From contig NWUY0304280145.1 in the NCBI GenBank assembly GCA_004151065.3, positions 1 to 13,660 of the forward strand: DNA of 13,660 bases. Direction: 5' to 3'. Source of the DNA: Larix sibirica. Lineage: Eukaryota > Streptophyta > Pinopsida > Pinales > Pinaceae. The translations under genes were made by a program, and so were the position numbers. The notes under the pieces were generated by a model that saw only the letters and a program-made list of their open reading frames with translations, ran no database searches and was not told the DNA's origin. Shown here in pieces: positions 1-8,972 of this stretch (position 1 is the stretch's first letter; the number at the start of each line of letters is the position of its first letter).

Positions 1-1285
1 ATGCGTAAGCAGGCTCGACTGTTAAGGAGAGGAGGCAAATAAGTCAAAAAAAGGGAGAAGGGAGGCTGGCAGTACTATCTGCATCACAGGAACATTCGCC
101 AAAGTGTCTAAGCAGATCCAGTAGATGGACCAGTTAGATATCGATACCCAGCAACATAAGTTGCACACGTAGCAAATACTAGGGGTGCAGGAGCAGAACC
201 AAGAGCAAAGACAAAGCCAGTCGTTTACCTTTACTAAGTAGATCCAGAAGCTTATACGGGAGTAGCTACACCAATAGTAGATTCTCATGATCCAGCAGCA
301 ATAAAGCACGCAGACCCAGATCCATAGCTAGCAACATACCTTCCATTTATAGAGCCCGTAGTAGCACCCCTTCTTATAGCTCCATTTCGTGATCGAGGTT
401 CAGAGTCAGTCACTTGCCTTGATGAGCTAGATCGAAACCCAACCTTATCTGTTTACCCATATCCAGATTAAGACCCAGTGCCAGTAGTTTCTCCTGTTGA
501 TTAAGCAGTTTAACCCATTGACCCGGGAGATGTAGCGATAGATTAAGCTGTTGATTCATCAGTTGATCCAGTCAATGAACCAGAAGCATCTATTGAACCA
601 GAAGCTAAGGTAGCTAGAGAACCACCTGTAACAGGGAAGGTAGTCGTTTCTGACCCAGCAGTAGATTCATATGTATATTAATAAGTTGGACCAGTTGATC
701 CACCTTAAGCACTAGTCCCAGCAGCATATCGAGATGGAGACTTAGAAGTAGCCGTATATAGAGAAGCGGCACTAATGGCAAGGGAATGAGATCCGGTACC
801 AGTAGATCCAGTGACATAGGTAGAAGAGAAAGTGGACCAAGCATAAGTAGAGCCAGTAGCATATCCAGTAGTTGACCTTGTTCCGGGTTTATGCACATCC
901 CTACCTGTTATATAGCTAGTTACAGATCGAGATCCATACCCAGTTTACCCCGAACCAAAGAAAGCATCACTAGCAGCATAGGTATAGAGTTTCTTATTTT
1001 GACCTATAAGCAAAGGCAGCATATGTATATGAGTCAGCCGAGTAAGTTGATTCGGTTGTTTCCGTTTCAGCTGCACGAGCAGTTCCATACCCAGTTACAC
1101 CACCAACAGTAGTGACCGTTGTTGAATATCCGTAAGCACAAGTTGGTCCAGCAGCATCCCTTCCAGTCTTTAGTCCTTGATGCTGCAGTAGTCGATTCAT
1201 TCTTTTCACCAGCAGCATAAGTAGCATTTGAACCAGTTGTCCTAGTCGAACAATCAGTTGATCCACTAGTTTACGTCGTTGAAAC
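1..1285 (-). repeat. Degenerate triplet-phased repeat block, minus sense
   Basis: On the plus strand this stretch is a decayed succession of GATCCAGTA, CCAGCAGCATA and GTTGATCCA words. Read on the minus strand they become GGATCTACTG-like words. In one minus frame these translate to Thr-Gly-Ser-Thr-Tyr-Val/Ala strings, for example at 705-896 (TGYATGSTYA, then STYVTGSTGTG). Between 994 and 1266 the open minus frame begins Leu-rich and passes into the Thr/Ser/Ala-rich phase near 1150, showing that small indels have shifted the phase. Stops interrupt every frame within about 100 codons, so it is not a working gene. It may be a decayed repetitive coding sequence or a triplet minisatellite that expanded by slippage; the sequence does not decide between these. 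Confidence 0.6.
12..32 (+). repeat. Partial copy of the 35-bp dispersed element
   Basis: These 21 bases (GGCTCGACTG then TTAAGGAGAGG) match the right-hand part of the exact 35-bp element at 9965-9999 and 11143-11177 with one mismatch. They lie close to the left window edge, so whether the match extends cannot be judged beyond a few bases. The left portion of the element (AGGACCCGACAGG) is replaced here by unrelated sequence, so this is a truncated or diverged third member. Confidence 0.6.
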
Positions 1286-1294
1286 CTCTATCTT

Positions 1295-2295
1295 TGCGTG
1301 TGCCTCTGCTACTATGGGTGAGGGGACTGGATCTTTATCTGGGCGAGATGGTGGCTTTGCTACTGCTTCTGGAACTGAATCTGCTTTAGCTGGCTCGGAT
1401 GCTTTCACTTATATAAGGTCCAAGATGCTGCGAATTAAGCCCTACGCCTGCACGCTATCCATGTGTTAGAGATAGAAATAGCTCCCTATTCAAGCCAACA
1501 TCAAGGTAGTGCCCCGTAGTGACAAGGTTGGGGATCCGGCCCATAGAATAGTCCATGATAGCGCTACGTCCAAGCGAGAATCCTACTATACGCTCATGTT
1601 TTCTGTACAATAGAGTTCCTCGTTTGTTAGGAGTTGAACCGAAACAATCGAGCGGAGGGTTCGTGCTATGGGTAATAACATGATAGGTGTAACGCATGCT
1701 ATAAAGTGTTTCCAATTTGCTCTGGTGTATTGAGAATCGCAAAAATCCAGTGAATTTGACGGGTCGTAATTCCTGTAGTTACGCAGGCTACCCACTAGCT
1801 ATAAATCCATCTCCCTCAACTGAATCCACTGGATCAACCGCACAATCTGCTGGAACTATATCTGCTGGATCGAAGGCTGCTGGACCAGGAACTACTGCTA
1901 TAGGATAGGATATAGGATCTGCTTACCGAAGCTACAGAAACCACCACCCTTGCTAGTGCTTATGGCTCTGCTCCTGTCTTTCCCGCTGCTTCTCCCTATG
2001 TCTCTACTACATAAACTTAGGGCATACGGGGTAGCACGAAGATGAAAGCATGGTGAGCGCTACATTCATTTGGGCATACATAGCGCACTTCTTTGACCTG
2101 AGTGCTGCCTTCCTTCCACTTACACCAGAGCAGCTTCCTTACCCACCGATAGGTATTATTCTACCGCCTTTATAGCTGCCAACTATGTCTTGACTATTGA
2201 CTCGGATACTGATGGTGCTGGATCAACAGATGAAACAACCGCCTCTGCTCGCGCTGGGGATTACGTATTAGTAACTGCTTCTTCCGTTGCGAGGC
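1295..2295 (+). repeat. Degenerate triplet-phased repeat block, plus sense
   Basis: From about 1295 the same kind of word (GGATCTACTG, TCTGCTGGA, GCTACTGCTTCTGG) appears on the plus strand, opposite in sense to the preceding 1.3 kb. At 1300-1425 it translates as an ASATMGEGTGS-like string. At 1800-1905 it reads STESTGSTAQSAGTISAG, with TCTGCTGGA repeated in phase at 1846 and 1861. At 2195-2330 it is again rich in Ser, Thr, Gly and Ala. Stops and frame changes separate these segments, and the piece at about 1440-1790 is not repetitive. This is a decayed block with no intact gene. Confidence 0.55.
1440..1790. other. Non-repetitive insert within the repeat block
   Basis: This stretch interrupts the triplet-phased pattern and has no visible internal repetition. 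On the minus strand an ATG at 1697 opens an 80-codon frame ending at 1455. A second minus frame (1586-1795) is open over the same bases. The protein shows no recognisable family motif, membrane segment or complete domain, and no ribosome-binding or promoter signal is evident. It could be a fragment inserted into the repeat block, or the original sequence beside which the repeat expanded. A real gene is unlikely but not excluded. Confidence 0.3.
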
Positions 2296-2329
2296 GATCA
2301 ACCACCGGTAGTAAAGGCGGAACCGGAGC

Positions 2330-2550
2330 CATTTGACTTTGATCCCATTCCAGAAGCAAATCGAGATTGAGTTCCAAGTCCAGTCGTTGGCCTTGAATCA
2401 GTTGATCCCACATAGGTAGCAGCATTAGTGGTAGAGCCTGAAGCAGTTTAGATCCTTAAGCCATAGAGGCAAGAGTTTCACCATTACCAGAGATAGAGGA
2501 AGCATCTCGCCCAGCGTCCTTTATAGTTTGAGATCGAGCAGATCCAGTTG
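2330..2550 (-). repeat. Third degenerate repeat block, minus sense
   Basis: GATCCCATTCCAGAAGC, GTTGATCCCACA and GTAGCAGCATTAGTGG words put the repeat back in the minus orientation seen in the first block. The block is shorter and more decayed, and it fades into ordinary sequence near 2550. Confidence 0.45.
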
Positions 2551-3460
2551 TTTCCTCGATAACTATCATCTTCTCTTCGATGTAAGTAGGACGAGTTCAT
2601 ACCTAAGCAGGAAGACTTGCACCTGCCCAAAGTCTGAATCTAGGAATGGTTTCCCTCGAACCAAGGAAGGCAAGAGTAGTTCGCCAGAGCTGAGAATCCT
2701 CTACCGGCCACTGAGCTCTCGAGAAAGGTAAGGAAGCCTCGCACAAGCTGGAAAGCCCCAACTTTGAGTGGGCTTCTTTCCCTCGCTTTTAGGAAGATGG
2801 ACTCGTCTTGGCTTTCAGTCAGCATGGAGTTCAGGTATCAGTCTGAGCTGTAGCTGCACGATAGGCTAGTCAGAATGCCAGTTGTAGGTCTTTTATGGTC
2901 GTCAATCTCCTTCCCTGATTACAGGAAAGCGCCCTCCGGGTCCTTCTTCTTCGGATTGAATTAAGCGGTAAACTACTACTAGTAGCTATCGACCAATTAG
3001 AACGGCCTCACTCAAAGGTGACTCGGCGGGGAAGAAGAGTTCATAGTGGTTGGTACCCAGCAGTATCTGAAAGCAAGTGTTCTGGAAGCTGTAAAGCTAA
3101 TGGCGTATAGGGGGTACCTACGTGATGGTGTTAGTAATAAGGGTAAGGGTTGGTTGGTCGATCCATCCGTACACTTCCAGCATTAGAACGTGGGGTTGCT
3201 TAGTTAGTGGCGGCGTTCACATCCCATGAGAGTGCCCTACGGGGGCGAACCAAGAGCAGAGCAGTTATGGCGCATAGCGAGCGTGGAAGAAAGAGAAAGC
3301 CATGGTTTGGTGATGATGATCCTACCGCTTGCCCCCTGGTTGGGTATTTTGAGCCAATGCTTTCATGATACCCTGCTAAGAAGTCTTCCCCTGGCTTAGC
3401 ACGTGTATGTATGCTTTCATTATTTCCTTTCTAGTGCGATACTGTGTGCTAGTGCTGTAG
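2551..3460. other. Intergenic stretch without a recognisable gene
   Basis: No frame longer than about 67 codons occurs and none resembles a known mitochondrial protein. The sequence is mixed in composition, with purine-rich patches such as AAGGAAGGCAAGAG near 2665. The only structure noted is the imperfect hairpin at 2750-2782. No tRNA T-loop, rRNA core motif or intron boundary was seen. Confidence 0.5.
2750..2782. other. Imperfect hairpin
   Basis: GGAAAGCCC at 2750-2758 can pair with GGGCTTCTTTCCC at 2770-2782, with a three-base bulge on the right arm and a loop of about 11 bases. Stem-loops of this kind can end or stabilise plant mitochondrial transcripts, but there is no clear gene immediately upstream, so no role is assigned. 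Confidence 0.3.
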
Positions 3461-4198
3461 TTGTTAGCCATGTGCCATAGTTTGCCGTCCGTTGTACCGC
3501 CCCCCAACTGGGTGGTATGTGGAACTATGGTAATTGCGCTATGGGAAGTTCTCTACTGGGGAATGGGTAGTAATTGTGCAATGTGTTTCGGGCTTAACTA
3601 TGTACTTGTGCTCAGGGAATGTATTGAAGACGCCTCCTATCAGCATTGATGTCGAACCTCATCAGTGAAGTGGGCTAACTTCATAAGATCCATTGTCCAA
3701 CCCAACCCCAGCTTCGTTGCTAGTCCTCCGGTCTGCAAGTATATAAAGCAATGAACCATGAAGATATAGCAGCAGGTGAGAAGAAGATTAAGTCGCTCTG
3801 CATGCATTCTTTAGCTCGTGTATTATATATGGCAATTATGCAAAATGACTCACTGTATCATTCTGTGTAGGATAGTGTGCCTTGTGATTAGGCCCCTACC
3901 TCCCAGTGTGACCCTCCTGTTCTGTTGGGTAAGTAGTTTCTGGGTATTGTCTAATTGTGAATGGGTACTTGCATCCTGGGCCTGATGTCCTCTCGGCTGG
4001 CGTGTACCGGTGGTAATGAGGGAAAGAGCCGAGCTAAGACTAATCCAATCCATATGTATGGGGTTTCCTCCTGTGATCCAGAGGTCTGCACCTCTTTAGG
4101 TGATCCTTAGTAGCACCATTCTCTTCCCTAAATACACAACTTGAATTTAATCCATCCATCCATAGTCGAGCTAGAGAGTGTCACATTGAAGACACCAC
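3461..4198. other. Intergenic stretch, weak G/T-rich repetition at its start
   Basis: At about 3461-3610 the strand is rich in G and T, with loosely recurring words (AACTATGGTAATTGCGC and AGTAATTGTGCAATGTG). The 62-codon frame across it is probably a by-product. The remainder, to 4198, shows neither genes nor repeats that could be supported. Confidence 0.35.
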
Positions 4199-4222
4199 GT
4201 AGAGGTCCGAGTAGAGGTCCGA
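4199..4222 (+). repeat. 12-bp perfect tandem duplication
   Basis: GTAGAGGTCCGA occurs twice with no spacer (4199-4210 and 4211-4222). No function is implied; it is one of many short local duplications in the window. Confidence 0.85.
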
Positions 4223-4835
4223 TGATGAGGTTACACTAGAGCTACGATAGTGTCTACAGGATTGTTGATAAACCCCTTTGTCGAGGTCAAATCCGATAGA
4301 GGAGACTCCACTTCATTGGGAAAGAAGAATCCAAGTTCTAATTAGCTGTAGTGAACTATCCCAGTTGACATAAAGAATTTCCAAAACTTCTGAGGCTGCT
4401 AGCTGTATCGGATAGGCCAGAGGGCACGGAGTAGTAGTCCCCAGCAGTGTGAGGTGACCTATTAACAACTTCTCCATGCATGACAAGGTAGGTGCCAACT
4501 GACAAGATAGTTTCCCATTATTTGAAAAAGAGAGAGAGTGTAAGTCCTCCCCTAAGAAGTGCTAGCCGGACTTCCATAAGGTCTTAAGCCGTACTACTCA
4601 CAGAGTAGAGAAGTAGTCCCACTTGTCACCATAGTTCCTAAAAAGAAAGTACCTGGCTCGCTGTGCATAAACTATACTACCGTGCCTAGGAAGTAATGCC
4701 CACCTTTCCATCTAGAGGCTTTGACGGGAGAAGGAGGCCTTACACTTGAAGAGGCCTTGAACGAGGGAGAGAGGTGAATCAGTCAGTTAGTCTGTTAGTG
4801 ATGAATTCGTTAGTCAGGCAGTAGGGGGACATACA
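4223..4835. other. Intergenic stretch, nothing assigned
   Basis: No credible gene was seen. The minus frame ending at 4313 lacks an ATG at its left end and has no recognisable content. Two GAGGCCTT words (near 4735 and 4752) and short GTTAGTC-type repeats near 4780-4815 continue the theme of local duplication. Confidence 0.4.
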
Positions 4836-4925
4836 GCATGAGTCCGTGGGATATGCGTTGGTTACTTGCATGAGTACGTGGGAGATAATACTTCGGTAAC
4901 TTGCTTTAGTCCGTGGGATGAGCTT
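4836..4925 (+). repeat. Minisatellite, about 2.7 units of 32-35 bp
   Basis: Three adjacent units start GCATGAGTCCGTGGGA (4836), GCATGAGTACGTGGGA (4868) and GCTTTAGTCCGTGGGA (4903). The first two end in GTTACTT or GTAACTT, and the third breaks off after about 23 bases. Unit lengths are 32 and 35 bp. Conifer mitochondrial genomes are known to carry tandem repeats in this size range, which fits the suggested source but does not prove it. Confidence 0.75.
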
Positions 4926-5110
4926 ACACGATAATGTTTACTTCGATGCCCATCTGATAGGCCTTGGCTATAGCGAGGAAAAAGCAATGAGCAATTCACG
5001 ATAGCAATGGCGTTGGCTACGGCAGATGATACAATTTCACCTTTGTTCACCTGCCCAGTAAGTAAGAAAAGAGTTCACAGGCCTTCACAACAGCAGTAGG
5101 CCTTAGAACA

Positions 5111-5182
5111 AGAGCTGCCGAACCCAACCGCACCAGCCATCGAATCAGAGCTGCCTAACAACCCACCTGCTTTCTGCTCCTA
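5111..5182 (+). repeat. Imperfect 36-bp direct repeat
   Basis: AGAGCTGCCGAACCCAACC at 5111 is echoed by AGAGCTGCCTAACAACCC at 5147, exactly 36 bases on. The similarity fades after about 20 bases of the second unit. It ends about 140 bp before the start of the membrane-protein ORF. Confidence 0.5.
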
Positions 5183-5207
5183 ACCTTCCCTTCGGGTCAA
5201 CATGAAT

Positions 5208-5322
5208 TCGATTTATAATATGATGCACTTATCATATGATGGGCAAGACGATCGATAAATAAGTACCCGAATGGGTCTCCCGCTTGCTTCGTTCACTAAG
5301 GAGAAGGGAAAGAAAAGATAGC
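5208..5322 (+). promoter_or_regulatory. Leader and possible promoter of the 257-aa ORF
   Basis: An AT-rich patch (ATTTATAATATGATG near 5211, with ATATGATG repeated at 5234) contains the perfect 10-bp palindrome ATCATATGAT at 5231-5240. It is followed by GATAAATAAGTA near 5253. Plant mitochondrial promoters are usually a CRTA-type tetranucleotide next to an AT-rich box; no exact copy is seen here, so a promoter is only possible. From 5298 to 5317 the strand is almost pure purine (AAGGAGAAGGGAAAG), ending five bases before the ATG, as is common ahead of plant mitochondrial reading frames. Confidence 0.35.
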
Positions 5323-6096
5323 ATGAAGTGTATATTTCAATATTTATATCTTTATTTTCTCCATTTTTTCTTTCTAATAGTCGTTATACTACCTGAAGCA
5401 ATGTTGATAGATATGTTTGGTGATATTGAATTTATTCATGAGGTTAAATCGTTCTTAAACGAATTCTTTCCCAACCAAATACTTTTCAATATAGTTCTAT
5501 TAATGCTCTTTGTTGGGGTTTCAGCGGTATTTATTGTGAGAGCAATTGCTACAATTAGGGCTTTACTTAAAACCTTAAGTACGCCATTCTTCTCGGATTT
5601 ATGGGTGAAAATAAGTCATAAAGCATATGGTCGGGAAGAAGTAAGTCCTGGATCAGTTAGACACCTAAGTCTTAAAAAAGGGGGCTCGATTCATACTGTT
5701 TACGTAGGGGACCACCTAGTTGGAACAATCGAAGGTGATCCTATTTATTTCCTATCGGAACGAATAAAACCTAAGATTGGCGTCTATCAGGTAACGTTAG
5801 GCCCCATTAAAGATATCATCTTTACCCGGACTATTATTCTAGATCAATTTTCTTTACTTTTTCCTGGAGCTTCCCTGCTTGTGACGAAACAAAGGGTCAA
5901 AGGGGGCCTAATTCAATACCACGTCGGCATCAAAATACCTGATTCTCCAAGAATGAGGGTCCTTTTATCAAAAATTCGTAGAGCCTTCCCTCAGTTACAG
6001 AATAATGAGTTACTGCTCTCTAAACATATTAGATGGAGACTTTTATGCAATCGCCTTATACGGGAGGATCGGGAATATCTGGTCACGAATGATTGA
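5323..6096 (+). CDS. Hypothetical membrane-anchored protein, 257 aa
   Basis: This is the only long, non-repetitive ORF in the window and has no internal stop. The ATG at 5323 is preferred over an in-frame TTG at 5284, because the purine-rich leader ends just before it and the hydrophobic segment follows at once. Residues about 4-23 and 53-72 are strongly hydrophobic and are likely membrane helices. They are joined by an acidic loop (residues 25-47). From about 90 onward the protein is soluble-looking, with alternating beta-type stretches (111-205) containing many Gly and Val/Ile. It ends in a basic helix-forming tail (217-252) with several Arg/Lys residues. No catalytic motif or known family was recognised, and it is not one of the standard plant mitochondrial proteins. 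The 5' third is much more AT-rich (about 25% GC at 5341-5460) than the 3' half (about 45%), which may reflect hydrophobic codons or a chimeric origin. Mitochondrial chimeric ORFs linked to male sterility are often membrane proteins, but no piece of a known gene was identified here. Confidence 0.7.
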   Translation: MKCIFQYLYLYFLHFFFLIVVILPEAMLIDMFGDIEFIHEVKSFLNEFFPNQILFNIVLLMLFVGVSAVFIVRAIATIRALLKTLSTPFFSDLWVKISHKAYGREEVSPGSVRHLSLKKGGSIHTVYVGDHLVGTIEGDPIYFLSERIKPKIGVYQVTLGPIKDIIFTRTIILDQFSLLFPGASLLVTKQRVKGGLIQYHVGIKIPDSPRMRVLLSKIRRAFPQLQNNELLLSKHIRWRLLCNRLIREDREYLVTND

Positions 6097-6443
6097 AAAT
6101 CGGAATTGCAACAAGAAATGTTATCTGGACAGAATTAGGGCTGAATCTCAAATTCTTATTATAACATAAACCTCAAAGAAATATCTATGGGCCTCCCTTG
6201 CCCTAGGTAAAATGACACTAGCTAACCAAGTGTAGAGGGTCAGGCAACGTAAAGCCCCGTAAATGCCATTTCCCGGTCATCTGGCTAACGCAACGGGGAG
6301 GCGCTTAGCACGCCTTCACCCTCTCCCAAGCCCACCAAGCCTCACCTACCTATGCGGGTGTCCCTATCCCTATTGGCTATGCGGGGTGGCCTTCTCCAGT
6401 TGGCTAGTGGAGAATATGTGGGCATTCATTCGTGTGGGAGCGC
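6097..6443. other. Downstream intergenic stretch with a C-rich repetitive patch
   Basis: After the stop codon the ORF frame stays open for 13 more codons to a TAG at 6136-6138. No transcription-ending hairpin was found. From about 6310 to 6440 a patch with recurring CCTATGCGGG, GGCTATGCGGGG and CCTATCCCTATTGG words gives a 62-codon frame that is probably not a gene. Confidence 0.4.
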
Positions 6444-6659
6444 CTATTTGAGAAGATGGCTGTTGCCTGTCTGTGGGACCACACCTAAGCTATCTCGGAA
6501 TAAGTTGGCTATATCAAATTGATCAATCACTATAAAGCCCAGCCTGTTCTTATGAATTCTGGCTGGCTTTAGAGCTGGCTTTCTAAATTGCTCACCCTCA
6601 CTTTGGTCAAGATCGAAGGTCGAGGATCGAGATGCCCCCTCACCTTGAAATTGTGCCAT
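6444..6659 (-). CDS. Small hypothetical ORF, 71 aa
   Basis: The frame begins with ATG at 6659 and ends at 6444 on the minus strand. The predicted protein is hydrophilic, with an acidic/basic N-terminal half (a DLDQSEGEQF segment) and a C-terminal half containing HKNRLGFIVIDQFDI. It is less repetitive than most short frames here, and its mix of residues looks protein-like. It matches no family that I recognise and has no clear ribosome-binding or promoter signal. The DNA includes a local echo (CTGGCTGGCTTTAGAGCTGG), so chance is a serious alternative. It may be a remnant of a longer coding sequence. Confidence 0.2.
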   Translation of the reverse strand: MAQFQGEGASRSSTFDLDQSEGEQFRKPALKPARIHKNRLGFIVIDQFDIANLFRDSLGVVPQTGNSHLLK

Positions 6660-6685
6660 TCATTCTTTTGAGCTACAATGGCAAA

Positions 6686-6698
6686 TCGTATAATATAC
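6686..6698. promoter_or_regulatory. AT-rich hairpin with CGTA-type motif
   Basis: CGTATAATATACG can fold into a five-base stem around AAT and is followed by TAATAACCGTAG. A CRTA core next to AT-rich DNA resembles plant mitochondrial promoters. No convincing gene lies downstream, so this is only a candidate site. Confidence 0.2.
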
Positions 6699-6734
6699 GT
6701 AATAACCGTAGCCATTCTAGAAGGGATTGAATAA

Positions 6735-6840
6735 GGCTAGAGATAAGTAAGTCAGGTATCAAGATCGATACGGATCTTAATCGATAGATTCGGATATCAA
6801 TGAGTTTTCAATCAGGTATCCAGTCAGGTCACAAGTTCAG
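6735..6840 (+). repeat. Degenerate TCAGGTATC/GATCGATA repeat patch
   Basis: TCAGGTATC occurs at about 6752 and again at about 6813, followed by CAGTCAGGTCA. Between them lie variants such as ATCGATACGGATC and ATCGATAGATTCGGATATC. The pattern is too decayed to define a unit length. Confidence 0.35.
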
Positions 6841-7089
6841 CCGGAATTGGCTCTGTCTCTATATACTTCCCTGCTTCCGTCTTTGTTTGGTTCGTCCTCG
6901 GTGGTCTTAAGAGTCACCCCTCTACCACGCACATAAGCATTGAAACAACCGTTCATTCAAGCCATCCACCCCACCCAGTGAAGAGAGGAGAAGTTCAGAG
7001 AGGAACCTGACCCCATAAGCAGCATAAAGACTGATAACCAGGGTTCGAAATAGCAACTCAAGCGGAACCTAAAGATAGAAATCCACTCG

Positions 7090-7380
7090 AATGCATGAAA
7101 TCTGGTCAATCACTTCACTCCTTTGCCTTGGTTGTAGAGTTAGAGGTATGGGTCTGCTACTTGTGCTACTGCATCTACTGCCCTCGCTACTGAAGTCAAC
7201 GCCGTGCCACTTACTTATGTATGGGCCTGTAGATCAGGTAACCAAACTATTACCCCCGCTACTTATGTGCCTCACCTAGCCCCTCTGCCCCGGCTTGCTA
7301 CTTACTTTAGTGCCCGCTTCCCTCTCTCTCCCGCTACTTAGTGCCCTCTGTGAGTGTCCTGGCTCGCTTAACCGAATCCA
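7090..7380 (+). repeat. Triplet-phased GCTACT repeat patch
   Basis: GCT-ACT codons recur in one frame at 7155, 7165 and 7186, with GCATCTACTGCC between them. They are followed by CTTACTTATGTATGG, GCTACTTATGTGCC and GCTACTTACTTTAGTGCC. The translation is Ala/Thr/Ser/Tyr-rich and resembles the plus-sense block at 1295-2295. Stops break it, so it is not a gene. It may be another decayed member of that family or an independent slippage product. Confidence 0.4.
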
Positions 7381-7429
7381 TCGCCCCTTCTATGCCCCTG
7401 AGCTCTAGCGAAGAATATGCTAGGTTGTT

Positions 7430-7940
7430 TCCATTGATTTGTGTGTTCCCGTGGGTGCTTTCTGTGTATCTGTAAGCCGGGCTCTATCTATCCTCTATCG
7501 CCTGCCGTGTCCAGGCCTGTATCGTCAAGGCCTCTATCGTGTTCTGGTCCTCGTGCTATGGGACCGAATTAATCAACGCTCCGTACCGTTCAGTCAGTTT
7601 AAGGGTTCCAGTACGTAGTAACCCGTTCCAGGGCATTTCGTCCCAGCTAGTAGTAACTGTGTTCTGTACCGTTCAGTGTCCCGGGGGCAGGAGGCTCCGT
7701 GGTAGCGAGAAGTCATATGTTTCCTATCGTGCCCCGCCTGGTTATTTTTACCTTTACTTAGTGGATTGCTTGCTTTTATCTACTTGCAACAACCCCGGTT
7801 TTCGGAGGGAAGGAATGATCTACCCACGCGACCCTCTCGAGCCCAACCCGAGGCCTGCCTCTGCCATCAATATCTATAGTTGGGGCTATCTGATATCTCT
7901 TCTCTCTAATAGAATGGGTGCGTCCTATTTCGACCGTTAG
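7430..7940 (+). other. Region with a 133-codon frame lacking an ATG, and short direct repeats
   Basis: A plus frame is open from a GTG at 7539 to a stop ending at 7940, with no ATG near its left end. GTACCGTTCAGT occurs at 7583 and 7666, GTTCCAG at 7605 and 7625, and CTCTATC words cluster before 7540. The protein has no recognisable motif, so I judge the frame to be open by chance within repetitive DNA. Confidence 0.3.
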
Positions 7941-8099
7941 CCGCCTGGGACGGTAGGTAATATGTTGGCTTCTAGACCTCTTTAAACTCTATTGGGATTG
8001 GGTGCCTATTTGCACTGTACAGAGACTATTTAAACCGCAGTGAGGTACTAGCCCTGTAAGGCACTATGAGAGTCAGTAGGGTTGAAAGGCTCCCGCTAA

Positions 8100-8400
8100 C
8101 CGCCCGCCAGTACCCCCGCCTTCCATGCTTCCACGCTTCCACGCCACGCTTTCTGGGCCATCCGCCCGCCATACACGCCATACAGTTAAAGGAGCATCCG
8201 CGCTTCCATCCACGCATTACCCATTCCGTTCTGTTCGCATTCTCAATTGACTCATTCAGTAACCATACACGCCATACATGGCATCCAGTTCAATAAATAC
8301 GCCCCCCAAGTTCGCATACACGCCCCGCCTTCTTTTCAATCCACATCCATGCCATACACGCTTTCTTTTCAATCCCCAATATGCCTTCTTTTCACTTTAT
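8100..8400 (+). repeat. Degenerate CCATACACGCC repeat patch
   Basis: The 16-base word CCATACACGCCATACA is exact at 8169-8184 and 8263-8278, and GCCATACACGC recurs at 8351. Interleaved are TTCTTTTCAATCC at 8330 and 8363, and CTTCCACGC words near 8125. Composition is pyrimidine-rich, so frames on both strands stay open without coding. The unit is irregular. Confidence 0.6.
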
Positions 8401-8459
8401 GTTCATTACCATTTAAAGGGGCCAACATCACATACGTACTCTTCATTCAACTATTTGCG

Positions 8460-8780
8460 TAAACACTAAACTACTATAATACCTAGCACTACCTACCCTT
8501 TGATTAGCTTTTAAACTAATACTGTTACTTACTTGAATTTACATTTAAGCAGAGATTGAGGATGTTATATGACTTGCCGGGGGGACCCGAAATGAGAGTA
8601 CTTCAGTTGAATACGCTATGCTCTAATAAGAGAGAAGGAGCCTACCAGATTGGATTCTCTCCACTTATGAGGAGTCTGCCGATGAGGCCGGCCGGGAAGG
8701 AGTGGCCCAATAAAGCGGACTACTTATTCTTTTTTTATAGGGGGGGCTACAAATGATTATACATCTGCCAATAGCGCGGA
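8460..8780. other. Intergenic stretch, nothing assigned
   Basis: No gene, RNA motif or clear repeat was found. The 66-codon plus frame at 8556-8756 starts at an ATG and has no recognisable features. Confidence 0.4.
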
Positions 8781-8911
8781 CCCCTCATTCCCCTGCTCAC
8801 GGCCCAATCATATCACAATATTCACGCCCCAATAAGAAAGAGGACGCAGTCCGTTATATACGCATTATACCAGTCTCCCAGCATTCCCCATTACCCATAC
8901 ACTTCATCCGT

Positions 8912-8972
8912 GCTTTCAGGTCAATCCGCAATCCCCAGTATGCCTTATGCCCGCTTTCAGGTCAATCCGCAA
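8912..8972 (+). repeat. 20-bp exact direct repeat, 41-bp spacing
   Basis: GCTTTCAGGTCAATCCGCAA is exact at 8912-8931 and 8953-8972. The intervening bases include CCCCAGTATGCC, which resembles CCCCAATATGCC at about 8374 in the CCATACACGCC patch. The two pyrimidine-rich patches are therefore probably related. Confidence 0.8.

Noticed and set aside
614-898. 94-codon Leu-rich minus frame that might suggest a membrane protein
   Set aside because: It is the alternative reading of the triplet repeat: the same bases read TGST-like in the neighbouring frame. The hydrophobicity is a by-product of CTACTG-type words.
1661-7562. Shared 12-mer TCGTGCTATGGG at 1661 and 7551
   Set aside because: A few exact 12-base matches are expected by chance in a window of this size, and the flanks do not match.
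7539-7940. 133-codon plus frame
   Set aside because: It has no ATG near its left end, overlaps short direct repeats and shows no recognisable motif.
8912-8972. Possible CRISPR-like repeat-spacer arrangement
   Set aside because: There are only two exact copies, no regular further units and no cas genes. The patch belongs to a degenerate minisatellite in what looks like eukaryotic organelle DNA.
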